From Phocaeicola_A sp963624095 (GTDB lineage: Bacteria > Bacteroidota > Bacteroidia > Bacteroidales > Bacteroidaceae): 20,733 nt of DNA. Each line of letters starts with the position of its first letter. Positions within the stretch are counted from its first letter, which is position 1. Location of the stretch: positions 1-20,733 of the forward strand of contig CAVFNZ010000032.1 of the NCBI GenBank assembly GCA_963624095.1, in the 5' to 3' direction. Positions 1 to 7,616 of this stretch are shown here, in pieces. The position numbers were made by a program, and so were the translations under genes. Under the pieces are notes generated by a model. That model searched no databases, was not told where the DNA came from, and saw only the letters and a program-made list of their open reading frames with translations.

Positions 1-100
1 CGATGCCTATAATGTCGTTTGGAAGGGTATATAAAACGAAAAAAGTTTACACCCTTGCGGACATAAACTCGACAAAACACGGACGTGCAACTTTACAATG

Positions 101-187
101 CGGAAGCTGGGGGATTCGAACCCCCGGTACGGTAACCCGTACGGCAGTTTAGCAAACTGCTGGTTTCAGCCACTCACCCAAACTTCC
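101..187 (-). tRNA. tRNA-Ser (anticodon GCU)
   Basis: Read on the minus strand this is a class II tRNA of 87 nt. It has a 7-bp acceptor stem (GGAAGTT pairing with AGCTTCC), discriminator G, a T arm containing GGTTCGAATCC and a long variable arm (TACGGGTTACCGTA) typical of serine tRNAs. The anticodon loop reads TTGCTAA, giving GCU. CCA is not encoded. It lies 14 nt downstream of tRNA-Cys and probably shares its promoter. Confidence 0.96.
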
Positions 188-201
188 AAACCCCATTAGA
201 T

Positions 202-275
202 TGGAGGTACCTGGCAGATTCGAACTGCCGTAAACGGTTTTGCAGACCGCTACCTAGCCACTCGGTCAAGGTACC
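202..275 (-). tRNA. tRNA-Cys (anticodon GCA)
   Basis: Minus-strand cloverleaf with acceptor stem GGTACCT/AGGTACC, discriminator U and anticodon loop CTGCAAA (GCA). The encoded 3' CCA is included in the coordinates; without it the gene is 205-275. The U73 discriminator and GCA anticodon are the usual identity elements for cysteine. It is the first gene of a tRNA-Cys/tRNA-Ser pair. Confidence 0.96.
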
Positions 276-295
276 CTGTTTGCTGATTGCGGATG

Positions 296-326
296 CAAAG
301 GTAGAACAAATGTTTGAATCCTGCAA
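296..326 (-). promoter_or_regulatory. sigma-ABfr-type promoter for tRNA-Cys/tRNA-Ser
   Basis: The minus strand shows TTG, 20 nt, then TACCTTTG, matching the Bacteroidetes -33 and -7 elements. The -7 box ends 20 nt before the tRNA-Cys 5' end. The -33 element abuts the stop codon of the upstream feo-associated gene, so the tRNAs need not depend on read-through from the iron operon. Confidence 0.65.
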
Positions 327-533
327 CTATTCACAGCAACTTTTTCCATTTTTCTTCATCCCCTTGCCACATTGCCGCTGTTTCTCCTCGAACATCCGCT
401 TCAAATCGCACGCTGAATCACAATGCGCGCAGGGATTGTCGCCCTCCTTCACCTGCCGGACACTGCGATAGACACGCAGGCCAACCCACACGAGGCAGAG
501 CGCGACAATCACGTAAACGATGAAATCCTGCAT
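327..533 (-). CDS. FeoB-associated Cys-rich membrane protein
   Basis: This 68-residue protein has one hydrophobic N-terminal segment (about residues 5-20) and a cysteine-rich tail with C35, C38 and C42 (CAHCDSAC), then C55, C66 and C67. This is the layout of the FeoB-associated Cys-rich membrane protein family. It starts 39 nt after the feoAB stop on the same strand, so the two are almost certainly co-transcribed. Family knowledge places these proteins beside FeoB in anaerobes. The cysteines suggest metal or redox handling near the transporter, a role comparable to FeoC, but that is inference because the biochemistry is not settled. The gene is full length. Its stop overlaps the -33 element of the tRNA promoter. 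Confidence 0.87.
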   Translation of the reverse strand: MQDFIVYVIVALCLVWVGLRVYRSVRQVKEGDNPCAHCDSACDLKRMFEEKQRQCGKGMKKNGKSCCE

Positions 534-572
534 TGTATCCTCCTTTCGTTATCAGAACAACCATTGATGTAT

Positions 573-3116
573 CTACAGCCCCAACAGCCGACCCACTTGA
601 TAGACGACAAAGGAGACGACCCACGCCAGAGCGGTGGTGTAGCAGGCCGCGAAGAGTGCCCATTTCCATTTGCCGGACTCCTGCTTGATGGCCGCCAACG
701 TGGCGATGCAAGGGAAATAGATGAGAACAAAGAGCATGTAGCTCATGCCAGCCAAAGGAGCGATGGGCAGATGGTCGGAGAGGTTGAACGACTCATCGTC
801 CGAGCCTTCACCGGCATAGAGCACGCCCAGCGTACTGACGACCAGTTCCTTGGCTCCCGCACCCGAAAGAAGTCCCACACTCATCTTCCAGTCGAATCCC
901 AAAGGTTCGAGCACGGGTTCGATGGCCTTGCCAATCTTGCCGATGTAGGAATTTTCCTGCTGCTCAGCGACGTTGTCATAGCTGTCGTGGTTCGGGTAAT
1001 AACCCAGGAACCAGATGATGATGGAGGCAATCATGATGATGCCGCCCATCTTCTTGAGGTATTGCTTGCCCTTCTCCCACGTATGGCGGAAGATGGCTTT
1101 GGCCGTCGGCATACGGTACGGCGGGAGTTCCATCACGAACGGCGTGTCGTCGCCACGCACCAATACCTTATTGAATATACGCGCCATGACCACCGCCAGG
1201 GCGATGCCGGTCGCATAGAGCCCGAACAGCACGACACCGGCATGATGGGGGAAGAGGGCCGCCGTGATTACCAAATAGATAGGCAGACGCGCACTGCACG
1301 ACATCAGCGGATTGATGAGCATCGTGATGAGTCGGCTTTTGTGGCTTTCGATGGTGCGCGAAGCCATGACGGCAGGCACATTGCAACCGAATCCCATAAT
1401 CAGCGGAATGAACGACTTGCCGTGAAGCCCCATCTTGTGCATAATCTTGTCCATGATGAAGGCTGCGCGGGCCATGTAGCCCGTGTCTTCGAGGATGGAG
1501 ATAAAAAAGTAGAGGATGAGGATGTTGGGCAAGAAGACAATGACGCTGCCCATGCCGCCAACGATGCCGTCGACCAGCAAATCCTTCAGCGACCCGTCCG
1601 CCATGTGGGCGTTGAGAAAACCGCCCAGCAGGTCCACCAACGCCTGCAACCAATCTTGCGGATAGGCTCCCCACACGAAGGTGGTGTCGAAGATGAGATA
1701 GAGCAACAGGAAGAAGATGGGGAATCCCCACACTTTGTGCGTCACCATCGAATCGATGGCGCGGGTCACCCGGCCCGTCTTGAGCGGACCGTTCCGGAGG
1801 GTTTCCTTCAGTGCGCCCTCCACGAAACCGTATTTCGCGTCGGTGATGGCCGATTCCGTGTCCTCGTTCACCAGTTTACGGATGCGTTCAGACTCGCGGT
1901 TGCGCACGTCGAGTATCTCTTTGCCATTGGGCAGCCGGAGTATGGTCTTCTCGAACTCCTTGTCGTTCTCCAGGAGTTTGATGGCGAGGAAACGGGTGGA
2001 ATAGCGCGCGCGGATGGACTCGTTCTTACAGATTTCCGTCTGCACCTGCTTGATGGCCGTCTCCAGTTCTTGCCCGTGATTGATGTGGATGTGGCGAATG
2101 GTCGGCGTGTTCATCCGTTCCTGCAGTTTCGCCTTCAGTTCTTCCTTCTTGGCCGTCTCGTCCTTCTCGATGTGTCGGTCCACGCGTTCCTGCTTCTCCA
2201 TCCGGAAGGGACTGAAGAGTTTCTCGTGTCGGTGCACATGTTCGATAATCTGCTGTTTGAGAGGTTGCATCTGCAGGGCGAGGTAGGAGTTGATGGCATC
2301 GGCGTTTTCGTAGACGTTGATGACCTGGTCGAAGAGTTGGCCAATACCCATCTGTTTGCGGCAGACGGTCGGCACCATGGGCACACCGAGCAGTTTGCTC
2401 AGGCTCAAGTAATCGAGCTTGCTGCCGCTCTCCTCCAGTTCGTCGTACATGTTCAGTGCCACCACCATGCGTATATCCATGTCTATCAGCTGCGTGGTAA
2501 GGTAGAGGTTGCGCTCCAGGTTGGACGAGTCCACCACGTTGATGATGACATCCGGGGTCTTGTCGATGATGTACTGACGCACATAAATCTCTTCGGGCGA
2601 ATAGGCTGAGAGCGAGTACGTTCCCGGCAAGTCGATGAGCCGGATGGTGTAGTCCTTGTATTTGAAAGTCCCCTCTTTGGCGTCCACCGTCACGCCGCTG
2701 TAGTTGCCCACCCTCTCGTGCGCCCCCGACGCGATGTTGAAGAGGGAAGTCTTTCCGCAGTTGGGATTGCCCACCAACGCCACGTTGATGGTGTTGGAGC
2801 GACCCTGCGCAATGGCCGTCAGGTCGCTGACGGGAACTTCTTCCGCAATGCCTTCGACACGGGTTTGCTGCTGCAGGTTCTCTTTCGCCTCCTCTTCACT
2901 GACCACTTCTATCAGTGCCGCCTCCTGTTGACGGAGAGAGACCTCGTAGCCCAAAATCCGATATTTGATAGGGTCTTTGAGCGGAGCGTTAAGCACCACC
3001 TCCACTGTCTTGCCCTTGATAAAGCCCATTTCCACAATACGCTTACGGAAACCACCATGTCCCAACACTTTGGTAATGACTCCCTTCTCGCCGGTTTTCA
3101 ATTCTGACAGACGCAT
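573..3116 (-). CDS. feoB: Ferrous iron transporter FeoAB (FeoA-FeoB fusion)
   Basis: This GTP-dependent Fe(II) importer of the inner membrane is an 847-residue fusion. Residues 1-75 form a FeoA-type SH3-like domain and about 76-107 are a linker. The FeoB G domain follows, with G1 GNPNCGKT at 116-123, G3 DLPG at 162-165 and G4 NMYD at 222-225. A helical region of about 300-440 precedes the membrane core, which carries the conserved FeoB segments GYMARAAFIMD and GFGCNVPAVMASRTIE. FeoA and FeoB are separate proteins in enterics; fusion is common in Bacteroidetes. The gene starts the operon with the Cys-rich partner 39 nt downstream. The chosen ATG lies about 20 nt from a good promoter and gives a complete FeoA domain. 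I saw no clear Fur box. All expected motifs are intact. Confidence 0.97.
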   Translation of the reverse strand: MRLSELKTGEKGVITKVLGHGGFRKRIVEMGFIKGKTVEVVLNAPLKDPIKYRILGYEVSLRQQEAALIEVVSEEEAKENLQQQTRVEGIAEEVPVSDLTAIAQGRSNTINVALVGNPNCGKTSLFNIASGAHERVGNYSGVTVDAKEGTFKYKDYTIRLIDLPGTYSLSAYSPEEIYVRQYIIDKTPDVIINVVDSSNLERNLYLTTQLIDMDIRMVVALNMYDELEESGSKLDYLSLSKLLGVPMVPTVCRKQMGIGQLFDQVINVYENADAINSYLALQMQPLKQQIIEHVHRHEKLFSPFRMEKQERVDRHIEKDETAKKEELKAKLQERMNTPTIRHIHINHGQELETAIKQVQTEICKNESIRARYSTRFLAIKLLENDKEFEKTILRLPNGKEILDVRNRESERIRKLVNEDTESAITDAKYGFVEGALKETLRNGPLKTGRVTRAIDSMVTHKVWGFPIFFLLLYLIFDTTFVWGAYPQDWLQALVDLLGGFLNAHMADGSLKDLLVDGIVGGMGSVIVFLPNILILYFFISILEDTGYMARAAFIMDKIMHKMGLHGKSFIPLIMGFGCNVPAVMASRTIESHKSRLITMLINPLMSCSARLPIYLVITAALFPHHAGVVLFGLYATGIALAVVMARIFNKVLVRGDDTPFVMELPPYRMPTAKAIFRHTWEKGKQYLKKMGGIIMIASIIIWFLGYYPNHDSYDNVAEQQENSYIGKIGKAIEPVLEPLGFDWKMSVGLLSGAGAKELVVSTLGVLYAGEGSDDESFNLSDHLPIAPLAGMSYMLFVLIYFPCIATLAAIKQESGKWKWALFAACYTTALAWVVSFVVYQVGRLLGL

Positions 3117-3136
3117 AGTATCTTCTATTTTGTTGG

Positions 3137-3168
3137 CAAAGATAAGCTATAGAACGCTCGCTTGCAAA
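3137..3168 (-). promoter_or_regulatory. sigma-ABfr promoter for feoAB
   Basis: The minus strand contains TTTG, 20 nt, then TATCTTTG, a full match to the Bacteroidetes consensus. The -7 box ends 21 nt upstream of the feoAB ATG, implying a very short leader. Confidence 0.72.
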
Positions 3169-3190
3169 TTATTTAGATTCAATTAAAATA

Positions 3191-3226
3191 AACGACCATC
3201 TAAACAACCATCCTAAACAGCCATCC
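3191..3226. repeat. Short imperfect tandem repeat in the feoAB-tilS gap
   Basis: Three imperfect 11-13 bp units of the form AAACnACCATCCT run in tandem. They lie upstream of the feoAB -33 element in the divergent intergenic region. No function is evident. The rest of the roughly 320-bp gap (3117-3436) holds the two promoters, a small hairpin and no convincing gene. Confidence 0.5.
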
Positions 3227-3289
3227 ATAGCTCTTTCTATTTTAGCGAGCCCTGGCTCTGTATGTCCGGATACGATGGCAAACGAGTAC

Positions 3290-3311
3290 TACCTCAATGG
3301 CCGATGAGGTA
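3290..3311. other. Small inverted repeat upstream of tilS
   Basis: TACCTCA and TGAGGTA form a perfect 7-bp stem around an 8-nt loop. No T-run follows, so it does not look like a standard terminator. It could be an operator or a chance palindrome. Confidence 0.3.
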
Positions 3312-3375
3312 TAGTGTCATTCTTTCCGCCCCTAATATTCACCGGGAGCAAGCTGGTTTATTCGGCGATTTTGTG

Positions 3376-3383
3376 TAAGTTTG
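3376..3383 (+). promoter_or_regulatory. Probable -7 element for tilS
   Basis: TAAGTTTG matches TAnnTTTG 53 nt before the tilS ATG chosen here. The -33 region is weak (TGG at the expected spacing). The box lies inside the longer open frame that begins at 3314, which argues that translation starts downstream at 3437. Confidence 0.5.
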
Positions 3384-3436
3384 CCTCGAATTGGGAGCAC
3401 GAAGACTTGCGCTCCCTATACCTTATTATTATAGGC

Positions 3437-4861
3437 ATGTTTTTACGGAGAATCAAAGCGTATATCGATGCGCATGGTCTGCTGACCGATGGCCAGCGGG
3501 TGATTGTAGCCTTGAGCGGAGGAGCCGATTCGGTGGCTCTGCTGCTCGTGTTGCAGCGATTGGGCTACGCTTGCGAGGCGGTTCATTGCAACTTCCACCT
3601 ACGGGGTGACGAGTCCTGTCGGGATGAACGGTTTGTCCGTTCGTTGTGCCAACGGCTTTCCGTCCCCTTGCAAGTGGTGGAGTTCCACACGACAGCGTAT
3701 GCCGCCGCGCACCACATCTCCATTGAGATGGCCGCCCGCGACCTGCGTTACGACTATTTCCGCAAAGCGGCCAACGAGTCGGGAATCACCGCCGTCGCAG
3801 TGGCTCACCACCTGAACGACAGTGCCGAGACGTTCCTGCTGAACCTGATGCGAGGAACGGGCATCAACGGATTGCGCGGCATCCGCCCGAAGAACGGACT
3901 GATTGTGCGTCCGCTCCTGTGCGTCACCCGTCAGGAGATTCTCTCGTTCCTCCACGGGATGGAGCAGCCGTACGTCACCGACAGCACCAACCTGCAGGAC
4001 GACTTCACCCGAAACAAAATCCGCCTGAAGTTGCTCCCCCTGATGCAGACCATCAACCCCTCCGTGCAGCAAAGCATTGTCGCCACCGCTGACCGGCTCT
4101 CCGAGTTGGCGAACGTCTATGACAAGCTGATTGGGGAGGGAAAATCGCGCGTCACCGCTCCCCTGCCCGAAGCCGGAGAAGGAGCGTTCGCCATAGAGAC
4201 CGCGTCATTGCAGCGGGAACCTATGCCCCAGAGCCTGCTGTTCGAGCTGTTGCGCCCCCTCGGTTTCAACTCCGCCCAAGTGAGTTCCATCCACGCTATC
4301 GTGCGAACGGAGACTTCCGGCCGCACGTTCACCTCGTCCACATGGCGAGTGGTGAAAGACAGGAGCCGCCTGTTGGTTACGCCGCTCTCCGCAACGAGTG
4401 GCCTCAACGCCCCGTCCGCCGAAGAGATTACCATTGAAGAGGACGGGACAGTCCTCTATGACGGGAAAGAAGCAATCACGGGTGAAGAGGCAGGGATTGT
4501 CTCTTTCGACGGGAACAAGCGTCTGTGCGTCAGCATCATGCAGCGCACGGAAGACTTTGTCATCCCCCGAAGCAAGCAATGCGTTTGCCTCGATGCGGAC
4601 AAGCTGCGGTTTCCGCTCACCCTCCGCCGCTGGCGACTGGGCGACAAGTTCGTCCCCCTCGGCATGAAGGGCACGAAGAAAGTCAGCGACTACCTGACCG
4701 ACCGCAAGTTCTCGTTGTTGCGGAAAGAGCGTCAATGGGTTCTTTGTAGTGCCGACCGCATCGTCTGGTTGGTGGGCGAACGCCCCGACGACCGCTTCAA
4801 GGTGCAGGAGGCGACCCTTCGGTTGCTGCGGGCGGAGCTCATCACTCCCCCCGAGACGTGA
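3437..4861 (+). CDS. tilS: tRNA(Ile)-lysidine synthase TilS
   Basis: This cytoplasmic ATP-dependent enzyme attaches lysine to C34 of tRNA-Ile(CAU), so that the tRNA reads AUA as isoleucine. From the ATG at 3437 it is 474 residues. The N-terminal PP-loop ATP pyrophosphatase motif SGGADS is at 27-32. It is followed by the TilS-typical HHLNDSAET and an RGTGINGLRGI stretch. The C-terminal TilS domain includes LRRWRLGDKFVPLGMKG and a GERPDDRF end. The frame is open back to 3314, but that extension overlaps a promoter-like box and does not resemble TilS. The gene diverges from feoAB. Its last 80 or so bases matter because a degenerate copy, in the same reading frame, occurs at 6545-6604 beyond the next two genes. 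Confidence 0.95.
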   Translation: MFLRRIKAYIDAHGLLTDGQRVIVALSGGADSVALLLVLQRLGYACEAVHCNFHLRGDESCRDERFVRSLCQRLSVPLQVVEFHTTAYAAAHHISIEMAARDLRYDYFRKAANESGITAVAVAHHLNDSAETFLLNLMRGTGINGLRGIRPKNGLIVRPLLCVTRQEILSFLHGMEQPYVTDSTNLQDDFTRNKIRLKLLPLMQTINPSVQQSIVATADRLSELANVYDKLIGEGKSRVTAPLPEAGEGAFAIETASLQREPMPQSLLFELLRPLGFNSAQVSSIHAIVRTETSGRTFTSSTWRVVKDRSRLLVTPLSATSGLNAPSAEEITIEEDGTVLYDGKEAITGEEAGIVSFDGNKRLCVSIMQRTEDFVIPRSKQCVCLDADKLRFPLTLRRWRLGDKFVPLGMKGTKKVSDYLTDRKFSLLRKERQWVLCSADRIVWLVGERPDDRFKVQEATLRLLRAELITPPET

Positions 4862-4924
4862 TTGACAAAGGCTGTTTACAAAAGGCCATTTCTTGCGCAC
4901 CTTTCCACTTTTGTTCCGTAAACA

Positions 4925-4956
4925 TTTGCTTGGACAGAAAGAATTGAATACCTTCG
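4925..4956 (+). promoter_or_regulatory. sigma-ABfr promoter for the DUF2442/decarboxylase pair
   Basis: TTTG, 20 nt, then TACCTTCG, one mismatch from TAnnTTTG. It begins 63 nt after the tilS stop and lies 43 nt upstream of the DUF2442 ATG. It would drive the two following genes as a unit independent of tilS. Confidence 0.6.
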
Positions 4957-4998
4957 CAGATATCTATAACATTCGAGAATGTTAACTAAAAAAGCGCC

Positions 4999-5265
4999 AT
5001 GGAACGATACAGGGTTAAACGTGTTTGGGTGGACAACGCCAACGTATGGGCAGAAACCGCCAATGAATGGAAGGCTAACTATCCCTTCAGCCAATGGAAG
5101 AGACTGGCACAAGCCACCAGTCAGCAGCGCAGTAGTTTCGTCCTTAGCCGCTACGGCATACATTGGCCGGAAATAGATGAAGACCTCAGTTTCGAAGGCC
5201 TCTTCGCGGATGCCGGATACTGTGACAGAGAAGAAGCCGAAAACGCCATCTACTACCAAGCGTAA
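4999..5265 (+). CDS. DUF2442-like small protein
   Basis: This 88-residue soluble protein has no signal peptide or membrane segment. Its core, with VWVDNANVWAET near the N-terminus and RYGIHWPEIDEDLSFEGLF at about 50-68, matches my memory of the DUF2442 pattern (short beta strands, then an 'I.W..IDEDLS.E' end). DUF2442 proteins are often next to DUF4160 proteins and are sometimes suspected of toxin-antitoxin-like behaviour. No DUF4160 partner is visible here; instead a PLP decarboxylase follows 49 nt downstream under the same promoter. The true function is unknown. The C-terminal 20 residues, rich in E, D and Y, extend past the usual domain end. An overlapping frame starting at 4979 is a shadow. 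Confidence 0.72.
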   Translation: MERYRVKRVWVDNANVWAETANEWKANYPFSQWKRLAQATSQQRSSFVLSRYGIHWPEIDEDLSFEGLFADAGYCDREEAENAIYYQA

Positions 5266-5314
5266 AAGAGCAATAGTTAAGTTGTATCACTAATATCCAC
5301 TAAAAGCAACAGGA

Positions 5315-6532
5315 ATGAAGACAAAAGTATTATTGACAGCACTCACGCTGGCGTTGGCAAGTCACGTGACATCCTACGCCCAGACAACGGTGACATCGGG
5401 TTTTGAAAAGCTCGACAAGTGGGCGGCCGACTGCATCAGCCGGAACAAAATGTCGCTCGGCTATCCTGGCAACAACGACATCAAACTGCAAGAGTTCTAC
5501 AAGTGGTACACCGGCAACCACCTCGAAGAGATGATTATCAACAACGCCGGCGACCCGTTCTCCACGGGCGACCATACGCTTTCGTCGCTCGACTTTGAGC
5601 GCGAGGTGATTGAATACTTCGGTCCGAAATACGGCTTCGACAAGAGCGACCTGTGGGGACTGGTCACCATGAGCGGTACCGACGGCAACAGCCATGGAAT
5701 CTATTTCGGCGTGAACTACCTGAAAAAACTCACAGGCAAGATGCCCGTCGTGTACGTGTCCGACGAAGCCCACTACAGCAACTACCGCCTCTGCGACCTG
5801 CAACACCTGGACGTGAAGCTCGTGAAAAGCGACGAGATGGGGCGCATGATACCCGATTCGTTAGAGAATGCGCTCGACACGACACGTCCCTGTCTGATTA
5901 TCTACGCCATGGGGTCGACCCTCAAGGGAGCCATCGACGACCAACAGGCACTGAACAAGGTGCTTGCAAGGCACAGCGACATGGCCATATACCGTCATGT
6001 AGACGCAGCCCTTTTCGGTGGCTATCTCCCTTTCACCGCTGACAGGGAGATGGTAAGCCGCAAGGCATCCGCGTTTGAATCCATCAGCATCAGCGGCCAC
6101 AAGTTTTTCGGCATAGACAGTCCGTGCGGCCTGTTCATCACTTCGCGCGAGGTGTACGACAACCAGGCGACATTCGACGTTCCCTACCTCAACGCCAACA
6201 TGCGCATGATAAACTGCTCGCGCTCAGGGGTGGAACCAATAAAGTTCTGGTGGCTCATACAGACGATTGGCGATGAAGGCTGGACGAGACAGGCCGCGCA
6301 AATCAAGGAGAACACCCGTTACCTGAAGTCACGGTTGGAGAGCATGCATTGGCCGTGCTGGCAAAACAAATACAGCAACACCGTGCTCTTCAAGCGACCT
6401 TCCGACAAGATTGTGAGCAAATACAACCTTGCGTGCGGTGAGGCGTTTGGCCAGAAAGTGTCGCACATCGTAGTCATGCAGCACGTCACACGGGAGGCCA
6501 TCGACCAATTCATCGCGGACTTGGCGAAGTAA
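5315..6532 (+). CDS. Exported PLP-dependent histidine decarboxylase-like enzyme
   Basis: This 405-residue protein has a Sec-type signal peptide (basic MKTK, hydrophobic core, AxA-like SYA before Q23). The mature 383 residues are close to the length of PLP-type bacterial histidine decarboxylases such as the Morganella enzyme. Motifs of that group II decarboxylase family appear in order: GYPGN at 49-53, NNAGDP at 76-81, GTDGNSHG at 121-128, H153 expected to stack on the PLP ring, HVDAAL with D230 expected to contact the pyridine nitrogen, and SGHK with K263 as the expected Schiff-base lysine. The reaction would be decarboxylation of histidine or a related amino acid to an amine. Exact substrate is inference. 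The unusual point is export: PLP enzymes are normally cytoplasmic. No amino-acid/amine antiporter is adjacent. It is 49 nt downstream of the DUF2442 gene, and a tilS tail relic begins just after its stop. Confidence 0.86.
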   Translation: MKTKVLLTALTLALASHVTSYAQTTVTSGFEKLDKWAADCISRNKMSLGYPGNNDIKLQEFYKWYTGNHLEEMIINNAGDPFSTGDHTLSSLDFEREVIEYFGPKYGFDKSDLWGLVTMSGTDGNSHGIYFGVNYLKKLTGKMPVVYVSDEAHYSNYRLCDLQHLDVKLVKSDEMGRMIPDSLENALDTTRPCLIIYAMGSTLKGAIDDQQALNKVLARHSDMAIYRHVDAALFGGYLPFTADREMVSRKASAFESISISGHKFFGIDSPCGLFITSREVYDNQATFDVPYLNANMRMINCSRSGVEPIKFWWLIQTIGDEGWTRQAAQIKENTRYLKSRLESMHWPCWQNKYSNTVLFKRPSDKIVSKYNLACGEAFGQKVSHIVVMQHVTREAIDQFIADLAK

Positions 6533-6616
6533 AGAGAGGCCGCACGCCCCGATGACCGCTTCAAGGCGCGGGGGACGACCCGTCAGCTGTTGCGGGTGGA
6601 GGTTTCTCCTTGGTAG
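6533..6616 (+). pseudogene. Degenerate second copy of the tilS 3' end
   Basis: Bases 6545-6604 align without gaps to tilS 4781-4840, by my count with 48 of 60 bases and 12 of 20 residues identical, in the same codon register. The shared start is RPDDRFK, and the relic ends at a TAG at 6614-6616. The frame is open directly after the decarboxylase TAA, with no start codon, so it is a remnant and not a gene. It also overlaps the last codons of the convergent radical SAM gene. Confidence 0.75.
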
Positions 6617-7536
6617 TATTTCCCCTGGTATGCGCCCTGTGACCTCATGCGGTTCTTCAGGAGGTTGGTGAACTCGTAGTTCTTCAAGCCCCAGTCGGGA
6701 GCGATGAGAAGTTCCTTGGGGGACTGCGAGATGCAACGGTCAATCACCAGGTCGGGACGAAGATATTCGAGGTAACGGATGACCAAGTCGACGTAGGCCT
6801 CGGCGGTGTAGAGATGAAACCGCTCGGGATGCTCGGCGAATTCGCGAGCCATGCGTGTGCCGCGGATGAGCTGCAACTGATGGAGCTTGAGCGTGGTCAA
6901 AGGCAAGCGGGAGAGTCGTGCGGCCTGTAGCGTCAGGTCATCCTCTTCTTCACCGGGCAGTCCCAAGATGATGTGTCCGCCGGTAAGGATATTTCGCTCC
7001 GCGGTGCGACGAACGGCATCCGCAGCCACCTCGAAGGTGTGTCCCCGGTTGATGCGCTCCAGCGTCCGGTTGTCCGTGCTCTCTATGCCGTATTCTATCA
7101 GAAGGAAGACTTGGCGGTTGAGCGACTCGAAATAGTCGAGCAACGCGTCGGGGACGCAATCGGGACGGGTGCCGATGACCAGTCCCACCACCCCATCCAC
7201 GGCCAACGCCTCCTCGTACTTGCGTTTCAGTTCGTCCATACCGGCGTAAGTGTTACTATATGCTTGGAAGTAAGCCAAGTACTTCATCTGCGGATATTTG
7301 TGGGCAAAGAACGCTTTCCCTTCCTCCAGTTGGCGAGTGACGCTCTTCCCCGTGTCGCAATAGGCGGGGTTGAAGGTTTGGTTGTTGCAGTAGGTGCAGC
7401 CGCCCCACCCCACCGTACCGTCGCGGTTGGGGCACGAGAAACCGGCGTTCAGCGAAATCTTCTGAACCTTACAGTCGAAGCGTTGCTTCAGGAACGCATT
7501 GAATTCATTGTACAGCGGTCGCGTCTCTTCACTCAT
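6583..7536 (-). CDS. TIGR01212/YhcC-type radical SAM protein
   Basis: This 317-residue soluble protein has N-terminal cysteines C35, C47 and C50 in FSCPNRDG...GGCTYCNNQTF, the widely spaced CX11CX2C cluster motif of YhcC/TIGR01212 and ELP3-like radical SAM enzymes. These ligate a 4Fe-4S cluster that cleaves S-adenosylmethionine. Further family features include a long central barrel with IEYGIEST and GGHIILGLPGEEEDD. The molecular substrate is not established in this family. It is 80 nt downstream of the LtaS-like gene on the same strand and probably co-transcribed with it. Its final eight codons, including the TGA, are antisense to the duplicated tilS tail, which suggests that an ancestral tilS and this gene overlapped tail to tail. 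Confidence 0.9.
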   Translation of the reverse strand: MSEETRPLYNEFNAFLKQRFDCKVQKISLNAGFSCPNRDGTVGWGGCTYCNNQTFNPAYCDTGKSVTRQLEEGKAFFAHKYPQMKYLAYFQAYSNTYAGMDELKRKYEEALAVDGVVGLVIGTRPDCVPDALLDYFESLNRQVFLLIEYGIESTDNRTLERINRGHTFEVAADAVRRTAERNILTGGHIILGLPGEEEDDLTLQAARLSRLPLTTLKLHQLQLIRGTRMAREFAEHPERFHLYTAEAYVDLVIRYLEYLRPDLVIDRCISQSPKELLIAPDWGLKNYEFTNLLKNRMRSQGAYQGKYYQGETSTRNS

Positions 7537-7616
7537 CTCATTCTATTTTATTTGTCTTTATCTTCAAGCGTTCTGTGTTTTTCTCTTCGGGACCTCTTCA
7601 CTCTTCCCCAAACGGT

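Noticed and set aside
423..2609. A 728-codon plus-strand frame covering most of feoAB
   Set aside because: It is antisense to an unmistakable FeoB. Its translation is rich in H, R, D and V with no domain pattern, as expected for the complement of a GC-rich gene.
3314..3436. N-terminal extension of TilS
   Set aside because: The extension is not TilS-like and contains a TAAGTTTG promoter element; the ATG at 3437 gives a normal N-terminus just before the PP-loop.
4860..6545. Cassette between the tilS tails as an insertion sequence or integron
   Set aside because: No transposase, integrase, terminal inverted repeats or target-site duplication could be found at its ends.
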